Below are positions 1 to 6,721 of a DNA stretch of 12,071 nt, piece after piece. Origin of the DNA: an uncultured Clostridia bacterium (GTDB lineage Bacteria; Bacillota; Clostridia; TANB77; CAG-508); NCBI GenBank assembly GCA_947628925.1, contig CANRBU010000020.1:1-12071 (forward strand), in the 5' to 3' direction. A program made the translations under genes and the position numbers. Below the pieces are notes generated by a model. That model was given only the letters and a program-made list of their open reading frames with translations, was not told the origin of the DNA and ran no database searches. The stretch's first letter is position 1. Each line of letters starts with the position of its first letter.

Positions 1-22
1 CTTTTCTTAAGTTTTCTATCAT
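1..22 (-). CDS. 5' end of an unidentified divergent gene (partial)
   Basis: Only the first seven codons (M-I-E-N-L-R-K) lie in the window, so no function can be given. The call rests on context. An ATG at 22-20 is preceded by a Shine-Dalgarno-like AAAGGA (complement of 35-40) about 12 nt upstream. A strong minus-strand sigma-A promoter at 73-101 would give a leader of roughly 45 nt. A second in-frame ATG at 34-32 touches the ribosome binding site and is less likely. The gene would be transcribed divergently from htrA, and the two share the regulatory region at 23-215. Confidence 0.5.
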
Positions 23-72
23 AACTTTTATCATTCCTTTCTATTTTTCACAATCACATAACCTTTTTTTAT

Positions 73-101
73 ATTATATACGGAAAAAAAATTTTTTTCA
101 A
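73..101 (-). promoter_or_regulatory. sigma-A promoter of the divergent gene at the left edge
   Basis: Reading the minus strand, a -35 TTGAAA (101-96) and a -10 TATAAT (78-73) are separated by 17 nt. The -10 is a perfect match and the -35 a five-of-six match to the vegetative consensus. Predicted transcription starts near 66. Confidence 0.65.
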
Positions 102-119
102 TAGAAATTGCCTTGAATT

Positions 120-147
120 ATTACATTTTTTTCACAAAATTTTCACA
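120..147 (+). promoter_or_regulatory. direct-repeat operator upstream of htrA, OmpR/PhoP-family type
   Basis: Two identical TTCACA half-sites (131-136 and 142-147) are spaced by 5 nt. A degenerate third, ATTACA, lies one 11-bp period further upstream (120-125). The half-sites fit the low-GC Gram-positive PhoP-type pattern TTHAYA-N5-TTHAYA, and the 11-bp period places them on one face of the helix. The block ends 11 bp before the htrA -35, a normal position for an activator. Which regulator binds cannot be decided from sequence; CssR, PhoP and WalR types are all possible. Confidence 0.4.
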
Positions 148-158
148 TAATTATTGTA

Positions 159-187
159 TTGTAATTATAAATTAGTTATGGTACAAT
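159..187 (+). promoter_or_regulatory. extended -10 promoter of htrA
   Basis: A -35 TTGTAA (159-164), a 17-nt spacer and a -10 TACAAT (182-187) are preceded by an extended TGG element (179-181). Transcription would start near 194, leaving a short leader containing AGGAGG (202-207), 8 nt before the htrA ATG. Confidence 0.65.
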
Positions 188-215
188 GTACTATATAAAG
201 TAGGAGGTATTTTCA

Positions 216-1466
216 ATGGAAGAAAATGAAAACAAAAAATCTAATTTTAAAACAGTAACAGCATCTAATCCATACAATGTTAAGAAAACTAGCTCTGGTT
301 TTGGTCAAAGTGTTGTTTTACCATTTTTTAGCGGTGTATTAGGATGTGCGGTTGTAATTGGAACATGTTTTGGTGTGCCTTCAATTCGCTCAAAAATTTT
401 AAATAATACATCCAATATATCAAATAATACAAATTCTAGTCAAACTTCAAAGGCAGAAGGATATGTTTCTCAGGTAAATTTAACAAATTACTCTGATACT
501 GCAGTTTATGCAGCAAATAAAATTCTACCTTCAATTGTTGGAATTGAAATCGAATATACCGTTAACAATTCATTAATGCAAATGTTTGGTGCATCAGCTA
601 TGTCAACTGCTAAAGCATCTGGATCTGGAATTATTATAAGTGAAGATGGATATATTTTAACTAATAACCACGTTGTTGCTTCAGAATCTTCAAATTCTTA
701 TTATCAAGTTTCAGAAGCTAGTAAATTAACAGTTACTTTATTTAATGATGAAACAAAATATGATGCTAAAATTATAGGTAAAGATGAGCAAACAGATTTA
801 GCAGTTATAAAAATTGAAAAAACTGGTTTATCTAAAGCTGAATTTGCAGATTCAGATTCTATAAAAGTTGGTGAATTTGCAATGGCAGTTGGTAACCCAA
901 TTGGTATGCAAAGTAGTGTAACATGTGGTATTGTTAGTGCTACAAACCGTAAAGTAACAGATTCTGATGGAAAACAATATACTTTAATTCAAACAGATGC
1001 TGCTATAAATTCTGGAAACAGTGGTGGTGCTTTAGTTAATGGTGAAGGAAAAGTTATTGGTATTAATACATTAAAAGTTTCAGGTACTGGAATTGAAGGT
1101 ATGGGATTTGCTATTCCTATTAACTCTACAACTGATGTTACATCACAATTAATTCAATATAGCAAAGTTAAAAGACCTTATATTGGTATTACTGGTATTG
1201 ATTTAACTGAATCTCTTGCAAAACAATATTCTCTACCTCTTAGTGAAGGTATATATGTTAAAACTGTTGAAGATTTTTCAAGTGCTGAAAAAGCTGGTTT
1301 AAAATCTGGCGATATAATTATTGAAGCTGATGGCACCAAAGTTACAAACATGGATGGTTTAAATAAAATTAAAAATTCTCATAAGATTGGTGATGAAATG
1401 AAATTAAAGATAAACCGCGACAAACAAGAAAAAGAAATTACACTTACTTTAGGAGAACAACCTTAA
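216..1466 (+). CDS. htrA: membrane-anchored HtrA/DegP-type serine protease with PDZ domain
   Basis: This is an S1C-family quality-control protease that degrades or refolds damaged proteins on the outer face of the membrane. The cytoplasmic N-terminus (about 1-31) is polar and is followed by one membrane segment (about 32-55) and an Asn/Ser-rich linker. The trypsin-like domain (about 95-310) has the complete catalytic triad: His152 in TNNHVV, Asp194 in QTDLAVI and Ser269 in GNSGGAL. A single C-terminal PDZ domain (about 320-412) includes the typical GLKSGDII stretch. At 416 aa it has the usual length for Gram-positive HtrA/YyxA proteins. AGGAGG sits 8 nt before the ATG, which fixes the start. 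It is monocistronic, bounded by its own promoter and a bidirectional terminator. Direct repeats upstream suggest control by a two-component regulator, which is inference. The family call is secure; which paralogue (htrA, htrB or htrC) is not decidable here. Confidence 0.95.
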   Translation: MEENENKKSNFKTVTASNPYNVKKTSSGFGQSVVLPFFSGVLGCAVVIGTCFGVPSIRSKILNNTSNISNNTNSSQTSKAEGYVSQVNLTNYSDTAVYAANKILPSIVGIEIEYTVNNSLMQMFGASAMSTAKASGSGIIISEDGYILTNNHVVASESSNSYYQVSEASKLTVTLFNDETKYDAKIIGKDEQTDLAVIKIEKTGLSKAEFADSDSIKVGEFAMAVGNPIGMQSSVTCGIVSATNRKVTDSDGKQYTLIQTDAAINSGNSGGALVNGEGKVIGINTLKVSGTGIEGMGFAIPINSTTDVTSQLIQYSKVKRPYIGITGIDLTESLAKQYSLPLSEGIYVKTVEDFSSAEKAGLKSGDIIIEADGTKVTNMDGLNKIKNSHKIGDEMKLKINRDKQEKEITLTLGEQP

Positions 1467-1579
1467 TTAGAAATTTCACTTTCAGTTCACAGAATGGACA
1501 AAAACTATTGATATTATATAGTCAAATCAGAAAGAAAACTGGTTGATAAAACTATCCCCTTTTATTTTTTATTTTTAGC

Positions 1580-1608
1580 AAAAAAGAAGCTTAAAAAGCT
1601 TCTTTTTT
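1580..1608. terminator. bidirectional intrinsic terminator between htrA and the DUF3298-like gene
   Basis: A 13-bp perfect stem (1580-1592 with 1596-1608) encloses a 3-nt AAA loop. One arm ends in six T and the other begins with six A, so it works as a hairpin plus U-tract on both strands. It serves the two convergent genes on either side. The 110 bp between the htrA stop and this hairpin hold nothing else I can recognise. Confidence 0.85.
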
Positions 1609-1618
1609 CATTTAAAAA

Positions 1619-2467
1619 CTATAATATTACAAAATCCATCTCACTAGTTAAAAAGTCATTTCCATAACTATATACTATATATAATTTTCCGTTCTTGATA
1701 AAAAATTGATTACTATTTTCTATTTTATAAATATCTGATTTACTATCTCTTACATAAATTCCATAACCTAATTCTTGTAAATTTTTTGAATTTTCCTCTT
1801 GTTTAACTATTTCTTGATTAATTTTTTCTTGTACTTGTTCCTTGTCATATTGTAAATCTTCAAGTAATTCTTCAAGATTAATTTCTTTTCTAGCTTTTAG
1901 GTCATATTGGAAAGTATCTATACTTGTTTGTTGTGCATGTGTTCCTTCTTTTAAGTTTGAACGAATTATTAAAAATAATATATCATTTTCTACATATGAG
2001 ATATATTGCAGTGTATAAAGAGTTTTTGTCTTTGAATCATTTAACAGTTCTGCTACACGTTGTTTATATTTTTGAGAAATTTCTAAATTTATTTTGTCTA
2101 GGTTTTCATCTTGAATATTAAACTCTGGAATATTTACATCAAAAGTATACATGCCTTCCATACTTTCTTTATTTTCATACTGGGTAAATACATAATCTTT
2201 TTCTTTGTCCTTTTTTGAAATGCCTTCTACTTCTCCTATAAATTTATTTTCAAACATGTTATCAAATTCAGTTCTAAGTTTTAACATTTCTTCTTCTGTC
2301 GCAATTTGTACTTTATTGGCATGAAAAATTCCATCTCCAAGAAATTGATTTGTAATAATAAGTGTTATTGCTACAACACATATTATAATTACTACAGTAT
2401 ATATTATTATATCTATTTTACTTACTCTATATTGTTTTGGCAATAAAACATTCATAATTAATCTCAT
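1619..2467 (-). CDS. membrane-anchored PdaC/RsiV-like protein (DUF4163/DUF3298 type), function unknown
   Basis: The protein has a short cytoplasmic tail, one membrane segment (about residues 19-42) and an extracytoplasmic domain. The outer domain runs from a conserved-looking patch around VNIPEFNIQDENLDKIN through a beta-rich section to a stretch like RSNLKEGTHAQQTSIDTFQYDL followed by an EINLEELLED helix. That order (a 'Y/F-P-x-I ... IN', then 'G-x-HA/HG ... Y-D-L-x-x-x-x-x-I-x-L-x-x-L') is what DUF4163/DUF3298 proteins such as PdaC and RsiV show. There is no polysaccharide-deacetylase domain, and no obvious anti-sigma domain in the 18-residue cytoplasmic tail, so neither activity can be assumed. 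It has its own strong promoter and terminator. The start is ambiguous: ATG at 2467 is only 2 nt from the GAGGAGG, while ATG at 2455 is 14 nt away. Assignment to the superfamily is moderate. Confidence 0.75.
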   Translation of the reverse strand: MRLIMNVLLPKQYRVSKIDIIIYTVVIIICVVAITLIITNQFLGDGIFHANKVQIATEEEMLKLRTEFDNMFENKFIGEVEGISKKDKEKDYVFTQYENKESMEGMYTFDVNIPEFNIQDENLDKINLEISQKYKQRVAELLNDSKTKTLYTLQYISYVENDILFLIIRSNLKEGTHAQQTSIDTFQYDLKARKEINLEELLEDLQYDKEQVQEKINQEIVKQEENSKNLQELGYGIYVRDSKSDIYKIENSNQFFIKNGKLYIVYSYGNDFLTSEMDFVIL

Positions 2468-2469
2468 TA

Positions 2470-2476
2470 CCTCCTC
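2470..2476 (-). promoter_or_regulatory. strong but awkwardly spaced ribosome binding site
   Basis: GAGGAGG on the minus strand is the only Shine-Dalgarno sequence for the DUF3298-like gene. It lies 2 nt from the first ATG (2467) and 14 nt from the next in-frame ATG (2455), both outside the usual 5-10 nt, so the true start is uncertain by four codons. Pairing through the upstream AAGAGG part would give about 5 nt to the first ATG, which I slightly favour. Confidence 0.5.
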
Positions 2477-2494
2477 TTATGTTCTTATATAATA

Positions 2495-2523
2495 ATTATA
2501 CCATTTATCTGCCAAATGGTCAA
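2495..2523 (-). promoter_or_regulatory. sigma-A promoter of the DUF3298-like gene, with a spacer inverted repeat
   Basis: Minus strand: -35 TTGACC (2523-2518), 17-nt spacer, extended TGG, -10 TATAAT (2500-2495). This is one of the best promoters in the window. On the plus strand CCATTT (2501-2506) and AAATGG (2514-2519) form a 6-bp inverted repeat that fills the spacer and touches the -35, a candidate repressor site. Confidence 0.7.
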
Positions 2524-2543
2524 ATTTTTAAGGTTATATAGCA

Positions 2544-2587
2544 AAAGCATATATATATTTTTTTAGGAAAAAATATATATATGCTTT
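2544..2587. repeat. perfect 20-bp AT-rich inverted repeat between divergent promoters
   Basis: Positions 2544-2563 pair perfectly with 2568-2587 around a 4-nt TAGG loop. Apart from two GC pairs near the base, the stem is alternating AT and then an A/T run. There is no U-tract after either arm, so it is not a standard terminator. It lies upstream of both divergent -35 elements. It could act as a cruciform-forming or insulating element, or be a leftover of a small mobile repeat; nothing in the window distinguishes these. Confidence 0.7.
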
Positions 2588-2622
2588 ATGTGCGACTATA
2601 TTAAACAATTCCCCAATTTTTG

Positions 2623-2651
2623 TTGACTATTCCGCAAAATTGCGGTAAAAT
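2623..2651 (+). promoter_or_regulatory. sigma-A promoter of clpE-pgsA, with a palindrome in the spacer
   Basis: The -35 TTGACT (2623-2628) and -10 TAAAAT (2646-2651) are 17 nt apart. The spacer holds an inverted repeat, CCGCAA (2632-2637) and TTGCGG (2640-2645), separated by AA. It is the only GC-rich patch in this intergenic region and is ideally placed for a repressor. It does not resemble the CtsR heptad repeat or the CIRCE element that usually control clp and chaperone genes. Confidence 0.7.
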
Positions 2652-2693
2652 ATATATGTTATATATATTAAATGAAATGAGGAATAAAAAACT

Positions 2694-5048
2694 ATGTTAT
2701 GTTCAAAATGCCATAAAAACCCTGCTGTTCTTTTTTTTGAAAAAGACCCTCATACCAAAGAACTAGAAGGTCTTTGCATCAACTGTGCTAAAGAACAAGG
2801 AATTGATCCAGAAGATACTTTAGCTAGACAAAGAGAAATTTTATCAAAAGACGCAAATATAGATGATATGAAAAAACAATTTGAAACCATTTTTAAAGAT
2901 TTTGCTGAGAATATCAATTTTGATGATTTAGACAAAATTGATGGTGCCATCACTTTTGGTCCAGATGATTTAGGCGAAGATAATATAGATGGTCCAAAAA
3001 TTGCTGGAGCTGCTATCCCAATAGGTAGTATCTTCTCTAATATGTTTGGTGGAAACCCATCACAAAATGTTGACCCACAGAATAATTCTAGAAAAAAAGT
3101 AAAAGTGGAAAAGAAAAAAAATCAAAAACAAAATAAAAAGAAAAAATTTTTAGACACCTTTGGTACAAATCTTACAAACAAAGCAAAAAATAATGAACTA
3201 GACCTAGTTATTGGTCGTGACAAAGAAATTCAAAGAATTATACAAATTTTAAATAGACGTTCTAAAAATAATCCTTGTCTAATTGGTGAGCCTGGTGTTG
3301 GTAAAACAGCTATTGCTCAGGGTTTAGCAATAAAGATTGCCAACCAAAATGTACCAGCAAAATTATTAAATAAAGAAGTTTATCTTTTAGACATGACTGC
3401 AGTTATTGCCGGAACACAATTTAGAGGTCAATTTGAATCTCGTATGAAGGGAATTATTGATGAATGTAGACAATGTGGAAATATCATTCTTGTTATTGAT
3501 GAGATTCATAATATTATTGGTGCAGGTGACGGCGAACATGCTATGAATGCAGCAAATATATTAAAACCTGCCCTATCTAATGGAGAAATTCAATTAATTG
3601 GTACTACTACTTTAAAAGAATATCGAAAATATATTGAAAAAGACTCTGCTTTAGAACGTAGATTTCAACAAGTAATGGTTGAAGAACCTAATATTGAAGA
3701 CTCAATTGGTATTTTGGAAGGTATAAAAAAATACTATGAAGAATATCATAAAGTAAAAATCTCTTCTGATGTAATAAAACAAGCTGTAATTATGTCTGAA
3801 AAATATATACATGACCGCTTCTTACCAGACAAAGCAATAGATATTTTAGATGAAGCTTGTTCACGCATCAACTTAGAAAATAAAGAACTATATAAACTTG
3901 AAATGCTAAAAAAAGAACTAGCTGATGTTCAAGCAGAAAAAGAAGAAGTTGTAGCAGCTGATTCAACAGAAGATTATCAAAGAGCTGCCGACTTAAAAAC
4001 TAGAGAATGTCAATTGATTGAACAAATTGATGCTTTAAACTCTCAACTACAACTAAAAAATCTAACAGTTCAAGATATTGCAACAGTTATTGAAAATTGG
4101 ACTAAAATTCCTGTTAAGAAAATTACTGAAGCTGAAACACAAAAATTATTGAATTTGGAAACCAACCTTCACAAAAGGATTATTGGTCAAAAAGAAGCAG
4201 TTAGCACTGTTGCAAGAACTATACGCAGAAATCGTGCAGGCTTGCAAAATGCTAAAAGACCACCTTCTTTTATATTTGTTGGGCCAACAGGTGTTGGTAA
4301 AACAGAACTAGCAAAAAGTTTGGCATATGAAATGTTTGGAAAAGAAGATGCAATGATTAGAATTGACATGTCTGAATATATGGAAAGCCATTCAACATCA
4401 AAATTGATTGGTGCACCTCCTGGATATGTTGGATATGATGATGCAGGTCAATTAACAGACAAAGTAAAAAGAAAACCTTATTCCATCATTTTACTAGATG
4501 AAATTGAAAAAGCACACCCTGATGTTTTCAATATTTTACTACAAGTTTTAGATGATGGAAAATTAACAGATAGTCAAGGCAATTCTGTTAGTTTTGCAAA
4601 TACTATAATTATCATGACTTCTAATGCAGGTTCAAACTTAAACAATAATTCTATTGGTTTTGGAAAGCAAACAGTTGATAAAAGTAAAATTGAAGATAAT
4701 TTAAAAGATACATTTAGACCTGAATTTTTAAACCGTATTGATGAAATTGTAGTATTTGACCCTCTTACAAAAGATGAATTATTACAAATTGTTGATTTAA
4801 TGCTAGAAGAAACTTCAAAAGCTCTACGTGAGAAAGATATTTCTATGAATGTATCAGAAAATGCTAAACAATTTATATTGGAAAAAGGTACAAACATCAA
4901 ATTTGGTGCAAGACCTTTAAGAAGAGCAATACAAAGATATATAGAAGATGAAATTTCTGAAAAGATTTTAAAAGGTGAAATTGTAAATGGTCAAACAATT
5001 AATGTTGATTTTGAAAACAATGAATTAACCTTTTATACTGAAAAATAA
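2694..5048 (+). CDS. clpE: ClpE-like AAA+ unfoldase, ATPase subunit of a Clp protease
   Basis: This is a Hsp100 ATPase that unfolds substrates and feeds them to ClpP. An N-terminal zinc finger (Cys3, Cys6, Cys28, Cys31) replaces the ClpN repeats of ClpC; that finger defines ClpE. A Lys-rich linker (about 131-151) follows. AAA domain 1 has Walker A GEPGVGKT (198-205) and Walker B Asp269-Glu270. A coiled middle region with a UVR-like YQRAADLK motif lies near 430-437. AAA domain 2 has Walker A GPTGVGKT (530-537) and Walker B Asp602-Glu603. The ClpP-docking tripeptide Ile-Gly-Phe is at 654-656, so partnership with ClpP is expected. At 784 aa it is longer than Bacillus ClpE (about 700), mainly through the linker. 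GAGG lies 11 nt before the ATG. pgsA follows after 12 bp, implying co-transcription. No ctsR or mcsAB is nearby and no CtsR box was seen. Confidence 0.92.
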   Translation: MLCSKCHKNPAVLFFEKDPHTKELEGLCINCAKEQGIDPEDTLARQREILSKDANIDDMKKQFETIFKDFAENINFDDLDKIDGAITFGPDDLGEDNIDGPKIAGAAIPIGSIFSNMFGGNPSQNVDPQNNSRKKVKVEKKKNQKQNKKKKFLDTFGTNLTNKAKNNELDLVIGRDKEIQRIIQILNRRSKNNPCLIGEPGVGKTAIAQGLAIKIANQNVPAKLLNKEVYLLDMTAVIAGTQFRGQFESRMKGIIDECRQCGNIILVIDEIHNIIGAGDGEHAMNAANILKPALSNGEIQLIGTTTLKEYRKYIEKDSALERRFQQVMVEEPNIEDSIGILEGIKKYYEEYHKVKISSDVIKQAVIMSEKYIHDRFLPDKAIDILDEACSRINLENKELYKLEMLKKELADVQAEKEEVVAADSTEDYQRAADLKTRECQLIEQIDALNSQLQLKNLTVQDIATVIENWTKIPVKKITEAETQKLLNLETNLHKRIIGQKEAVSTVARTIRRNRAGLQNAKRPPSFIFVGPTGVGKTELAKSLAYEMFGKEDAMIRIDMSEYMESHSTSKLIGAPPGYVGYDDAGQLTDKVKRKPYSIILLDEIEKAHPDVFNILLQVLDDGKLTDSQGNSVSFANTIIIMTSNAGSNLNNNSIGFGKQTVDKSKIEDNLKDTFRPEFLNRIDEIVVFDPLTKDELLQIVDLMLEETSKALREKDISMNVSENAKQFILEKGTNIKFGARPLRRAIQRYIEDEISEKILKGEIVNGQTINVDFENNELTFYTEK

Positions 5049-5060
5049 GGAGTAAAATAA

Positions 5061-5651
5061 ATGCTAAAACATATACCAAATATATTAACAATTTTTCGAT
5101 TTATCTTAATACCTGTAATTCTATCTTGTATATTTACAGGAAATTACCTATATGCTTTCATATTCTTTACTTTATCTGGTATTACTGATATTTTAGATGG
5201 TAGTATTGCTAGGAAATATAACCTAGTTTCTACATTTGGAAAACTAATGGATCCATTAGCCGATAAATTGACACAAGTTTCTGTATTATCAACATTGGTA
5301 TTTAAAAATATTATCCCTTTTTGGATTTTAGTAATTGTTATTTTAAAAGAATTTATCATGATTATTGGTGCATCTTTCCTTTATGGAAAAGATGTAGTAG
5401 TATATAGTAAATGGTATGGAAAATTGGCAACTGTACTTTTCTATTTAGCAATTGTACTTTCTTTAATAAATGCACAATTTCAATTTAGTGGTATATGGAC
5501 ACATTTGGATATGGCAATCTATTGTGTTGCACTTGTTGTTACTGTGTTTGCTCTTACTATGTATGTACAATTTTTATACAAAGATGGATTTATCGATAAA
5601 AGTGATTTAAAGAAAGAAAAGCAAGAAGTTGTAATCAAAAAGAAGAAATAA
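5061..5651 (+). CDS. pgsA: CDP-diacylglycerol--glycerol-3-phosphate 3-phosphatidyltransferase
   Basis: This integral membrane enzyme transfers the phosphatidyl group from CDP-diacylglycerol to glycerol-3-phosphate, the committed step to phosphatidylglycerol and cardiolipin. The CDP-alcohol phosphotransferase signature is complete: Asp43, Asp46-Gly47, Ala50-Arg51, Gly60, Asp64 and Asp68 with exact family spacing. Several hydrophobic segments span about 8-170. The C-terminus is a lysine-rich cytoplasmic tail ending in four lysines. Its 196 aa is normal for the family. The start is supported by AAGGAG about 10 nt upstream, just after the clpE stop, so the two genes are probably co-transcribed. 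Related CDP-alcohol transferases (cardiolipin or phosphatidylserine synthases) are possible, but the size and N-terminal sequence favour PgsA. Confidence 0.93.
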   Translation: MLKHIPNILTIFRFILIPVILSCIFTGNYLYAFIFFTLSGITDILDGSIARKYNLVSTFGKLMDPLADKLTQVSVLSTLVFKNIIPFWILVIVILKEFIMIIGASFLYGKDVVVYSKWYGKLATVLFYLAIVLSLINAQFQFSGIWTHLDMAIYCVALVVTVFALTMYVQFLYKDGFIDKSDLKKEKQEVVIKKKK

Positions 5652-5658
5652 TAAAACG

Positions 5659-5691
5659 AGCTCAGATATTGCATAATATTTGAGCTTTTTT
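5659..5691. terminator. intrinsic terminator shared by pgsA and the BofC-like gene
   Basis: A 12-bp stem (5659-5670 with 5675-5686, one G-T pair) with a GCAT loop is followed by a T-rich tract on the plus strand (from 5686). It starts 8 bp after the pgsA stop. On the minus strand the hairpin is followed by GTTTTATT, so it probably also stops transcripts of the BofC-like gene, whose stop codon is at 5695. Confidence 0.82.
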
Positions 5692-5694
5692 ATT

Positions 5695-6300
5695 TTATTC
5701 AAAATCTTCTATAGCTTGATTTAGTTCCTCTTTCCCAAACACTTTTAGTCCATTTTTCATAGCTATTTTATCTGTTTCTGTTAAATAATCTGTAGATATC
5801 TCTGTTCTTTCGTACTCTTCTTCTTTATCATTTTTTATAACATATATTACAACTTTTCCATCAACATCACGCAAAACATAATGTTCACCACATTCGCCTT
5901 CAGTTTCCTTTTCTAATATTACATCATTTGCTGTAAACTTTGTTATTTTATAGTCCTGATACAATTCTTGCAACTCTTCTTTTGTTTTATTTACCAGTTG
6001 TTGAGGAATATTTATATATTTTTTACTTGTATGCCCACACCCTAAATAGTGAGTTTGAAAAGTAAAACTACAATTTGGAGACAATGTGACATTTTCTTGT
6101 GTGCTTACTTGTAAATTAAGAACATTCTCTGAATTTAGTTCTTTCCATTCTTCTGTGCACTCATCCTCAATAGCTTCTGACAATTGAACATTATATTCTA
6201 TATTATCTTTTTCATTTTGAATTTTAAAAACTTGAATTCCTAAAAATATGGCAAAAATTATTGCTATAATACACATTACAAAAACAATGGCTTTGTTCAT
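5695..6300 (-). CDS. membrane-anchored protein with a BofC-like C-terminal domain
   Basis: A 201-aa protein has an N-terminal hydrophobic segment (about 4-25, signal or anchor) and an extracytoplasmic part. From about 88, Cys-Gly-Cys... GCGH, an 'IPQQLVNKTKEELQELY' helix, 'ITKFTANDVILEK', an ECGEHYVL patch, a VDGKVVIY strand and the closing 'YLTETDKIAMKNGLKVFGKEELNQ' resemble BofC C-terminal domains of clostridia. In Bacillus, BofC is a forespore protein that restrains the SpoIVB signalling protease before sigma-K activation. Whether this homologue has that role is unknown, and cysteines 77, 88 and 137 are a feature of this protein. I chose the ATG at 6300 (AAAGGA 10-11 nt upstream, hydrophobic segment directly following) over the ATG at 6357. 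It lies 77 bp after hicB on the same strand, and may be co-transcribed with it. Confidence 0.72.
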   Translation of the reverse strand: MNKAIVFVMCIIAIIFAIFLGIQVFKIQNEKDNIEYNVQLSEAIEDECTEEWKELNSENVLNLQVSTQENVTLSPNCSFTFQTHYLGCGHTSKKYINIPQQLVNKTKEELQELYQDYKITKFTANDVILEKETEGECGEHYVLRDVDGKVVIYVIKNDKEEEYERTEISTDYLTETDKIAMKNGLKVFGKEELNQAIEDFE

Positions 6301-6320
6301 TTTATCACATTCCTTTCTAA

Positions 6321-6354
6321 GGCAAACTCTATATCCATTTTTATATAATTTGCC
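6321..6354. repeat. interrupted inverted repeat in the hicB-bofC gap
   Basis: GGCAAA (6321-6326) and TTTGCC (6349-6354) pair. Inside them TATAT (6330-6334) pairs with ATATA (6343-6347), across a small internal loop. In the BofC-like mRNA this would fold just upstream of the ribosome binding site. There is no U-tract, so it is not a terminator. It is weak and may be chance. Confidence 0.35.
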
Positions 6355-6377
6355 CAAATAAGGAATTTTTATACATA

Positions 6378-6719
6378 TTAGTATGTTTTTATATAATTAT
6401 CAACTGCCTGCTTTATTAATTCATTTATTGATATATTTTTTTCTTCTGATTTTATTCTTGCCTCATTGTGAAGTTTTACTCCCAATCTCACATTTAAAGA
6501 GCCCTTACATTGTGTTTCTGGTTCTTGATTTAGGTCTTTACATGTTTGCAAATAATGATCAATTGCATTTTTAAAATCTGCTTTTAATTGTTTTACATTT
6601 TCGCCTTCAAAACAAATTAAATCTTTTTTTAACCCTTCCACTTTTCCACAAAAGCATTCATCTTCATCACTATACTCTATTTTTGCCCAATAGCCTTTAT
6701 ATGACATTAAATTTTTCAT
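6378..6719 (-). CDS. hicB: HicB-family antitoxin
   Basis: This is the antitoxin of a HicAB type II toxin-antitoxin pair: it binds and neutralises HicA and represses its own operon. The N-terminal half (about 1-67) has the HicB partial RNase-H-like fold: a YKGYWAKIEYSDEDECFCGKV strand pair, then a 'FEGENVKQLKADFKNAIDHYL' helix. The C-terminal section (about 73-111: SLNVRLGVKLHNEARIKSEE... SINELIKQAVDNYI) is a ribbon-helix-helix DNA-binding domain, fitting an autorepressor. AGGAG lies 10 nt before the ATG at 6719. A GTG at 6722 is 7 nt from it, overlaps the hicA stop by one base and is an equally possible start. It follows hicA directly, the usual toxin-first order of hicAB. The pair is very probably functional by sequence, since both reading frames are intact. 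Confidence 0.9.
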   Translation of the reverse strand: MKNLMSYKGYWAKIEYSDEDECFCGKVEGLKKDLICFEGENVKQLKADFKNAIDHYLQTCKDLNQEPETQCKGSLNVRLGVKLHNEARIKSEEKNISINELIKQAVDNYIKTY

Positions 6720-6721
6720 CA

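Noticed and set aside
84..98. A-run followed by T-run (A8T7) as a terminator or hairpin
   Set aside because: It has no loop or GC base and forms the spacer of the minus-strand promoter at 73-101.
1467..1579. Possible small RNA or additional terminator after htrA
   Set aside because: Only 4-bp helices and T-rich stretches are present; the clear terminator is at 1580-1608.
2518..2524. GGTCAAA, a possible CtsR half-site upstream of clpE
   Set aside because: There is no second heptad in the right spacing, and the bases are better explained as the minus-strand -35 (TTGACC) of the divergent gene.
4574..4900. Minus-strand open frame of 108 codons
   Set aside because: It is a shadow of the second AAA domain of clpE, antisense, with no start signal.
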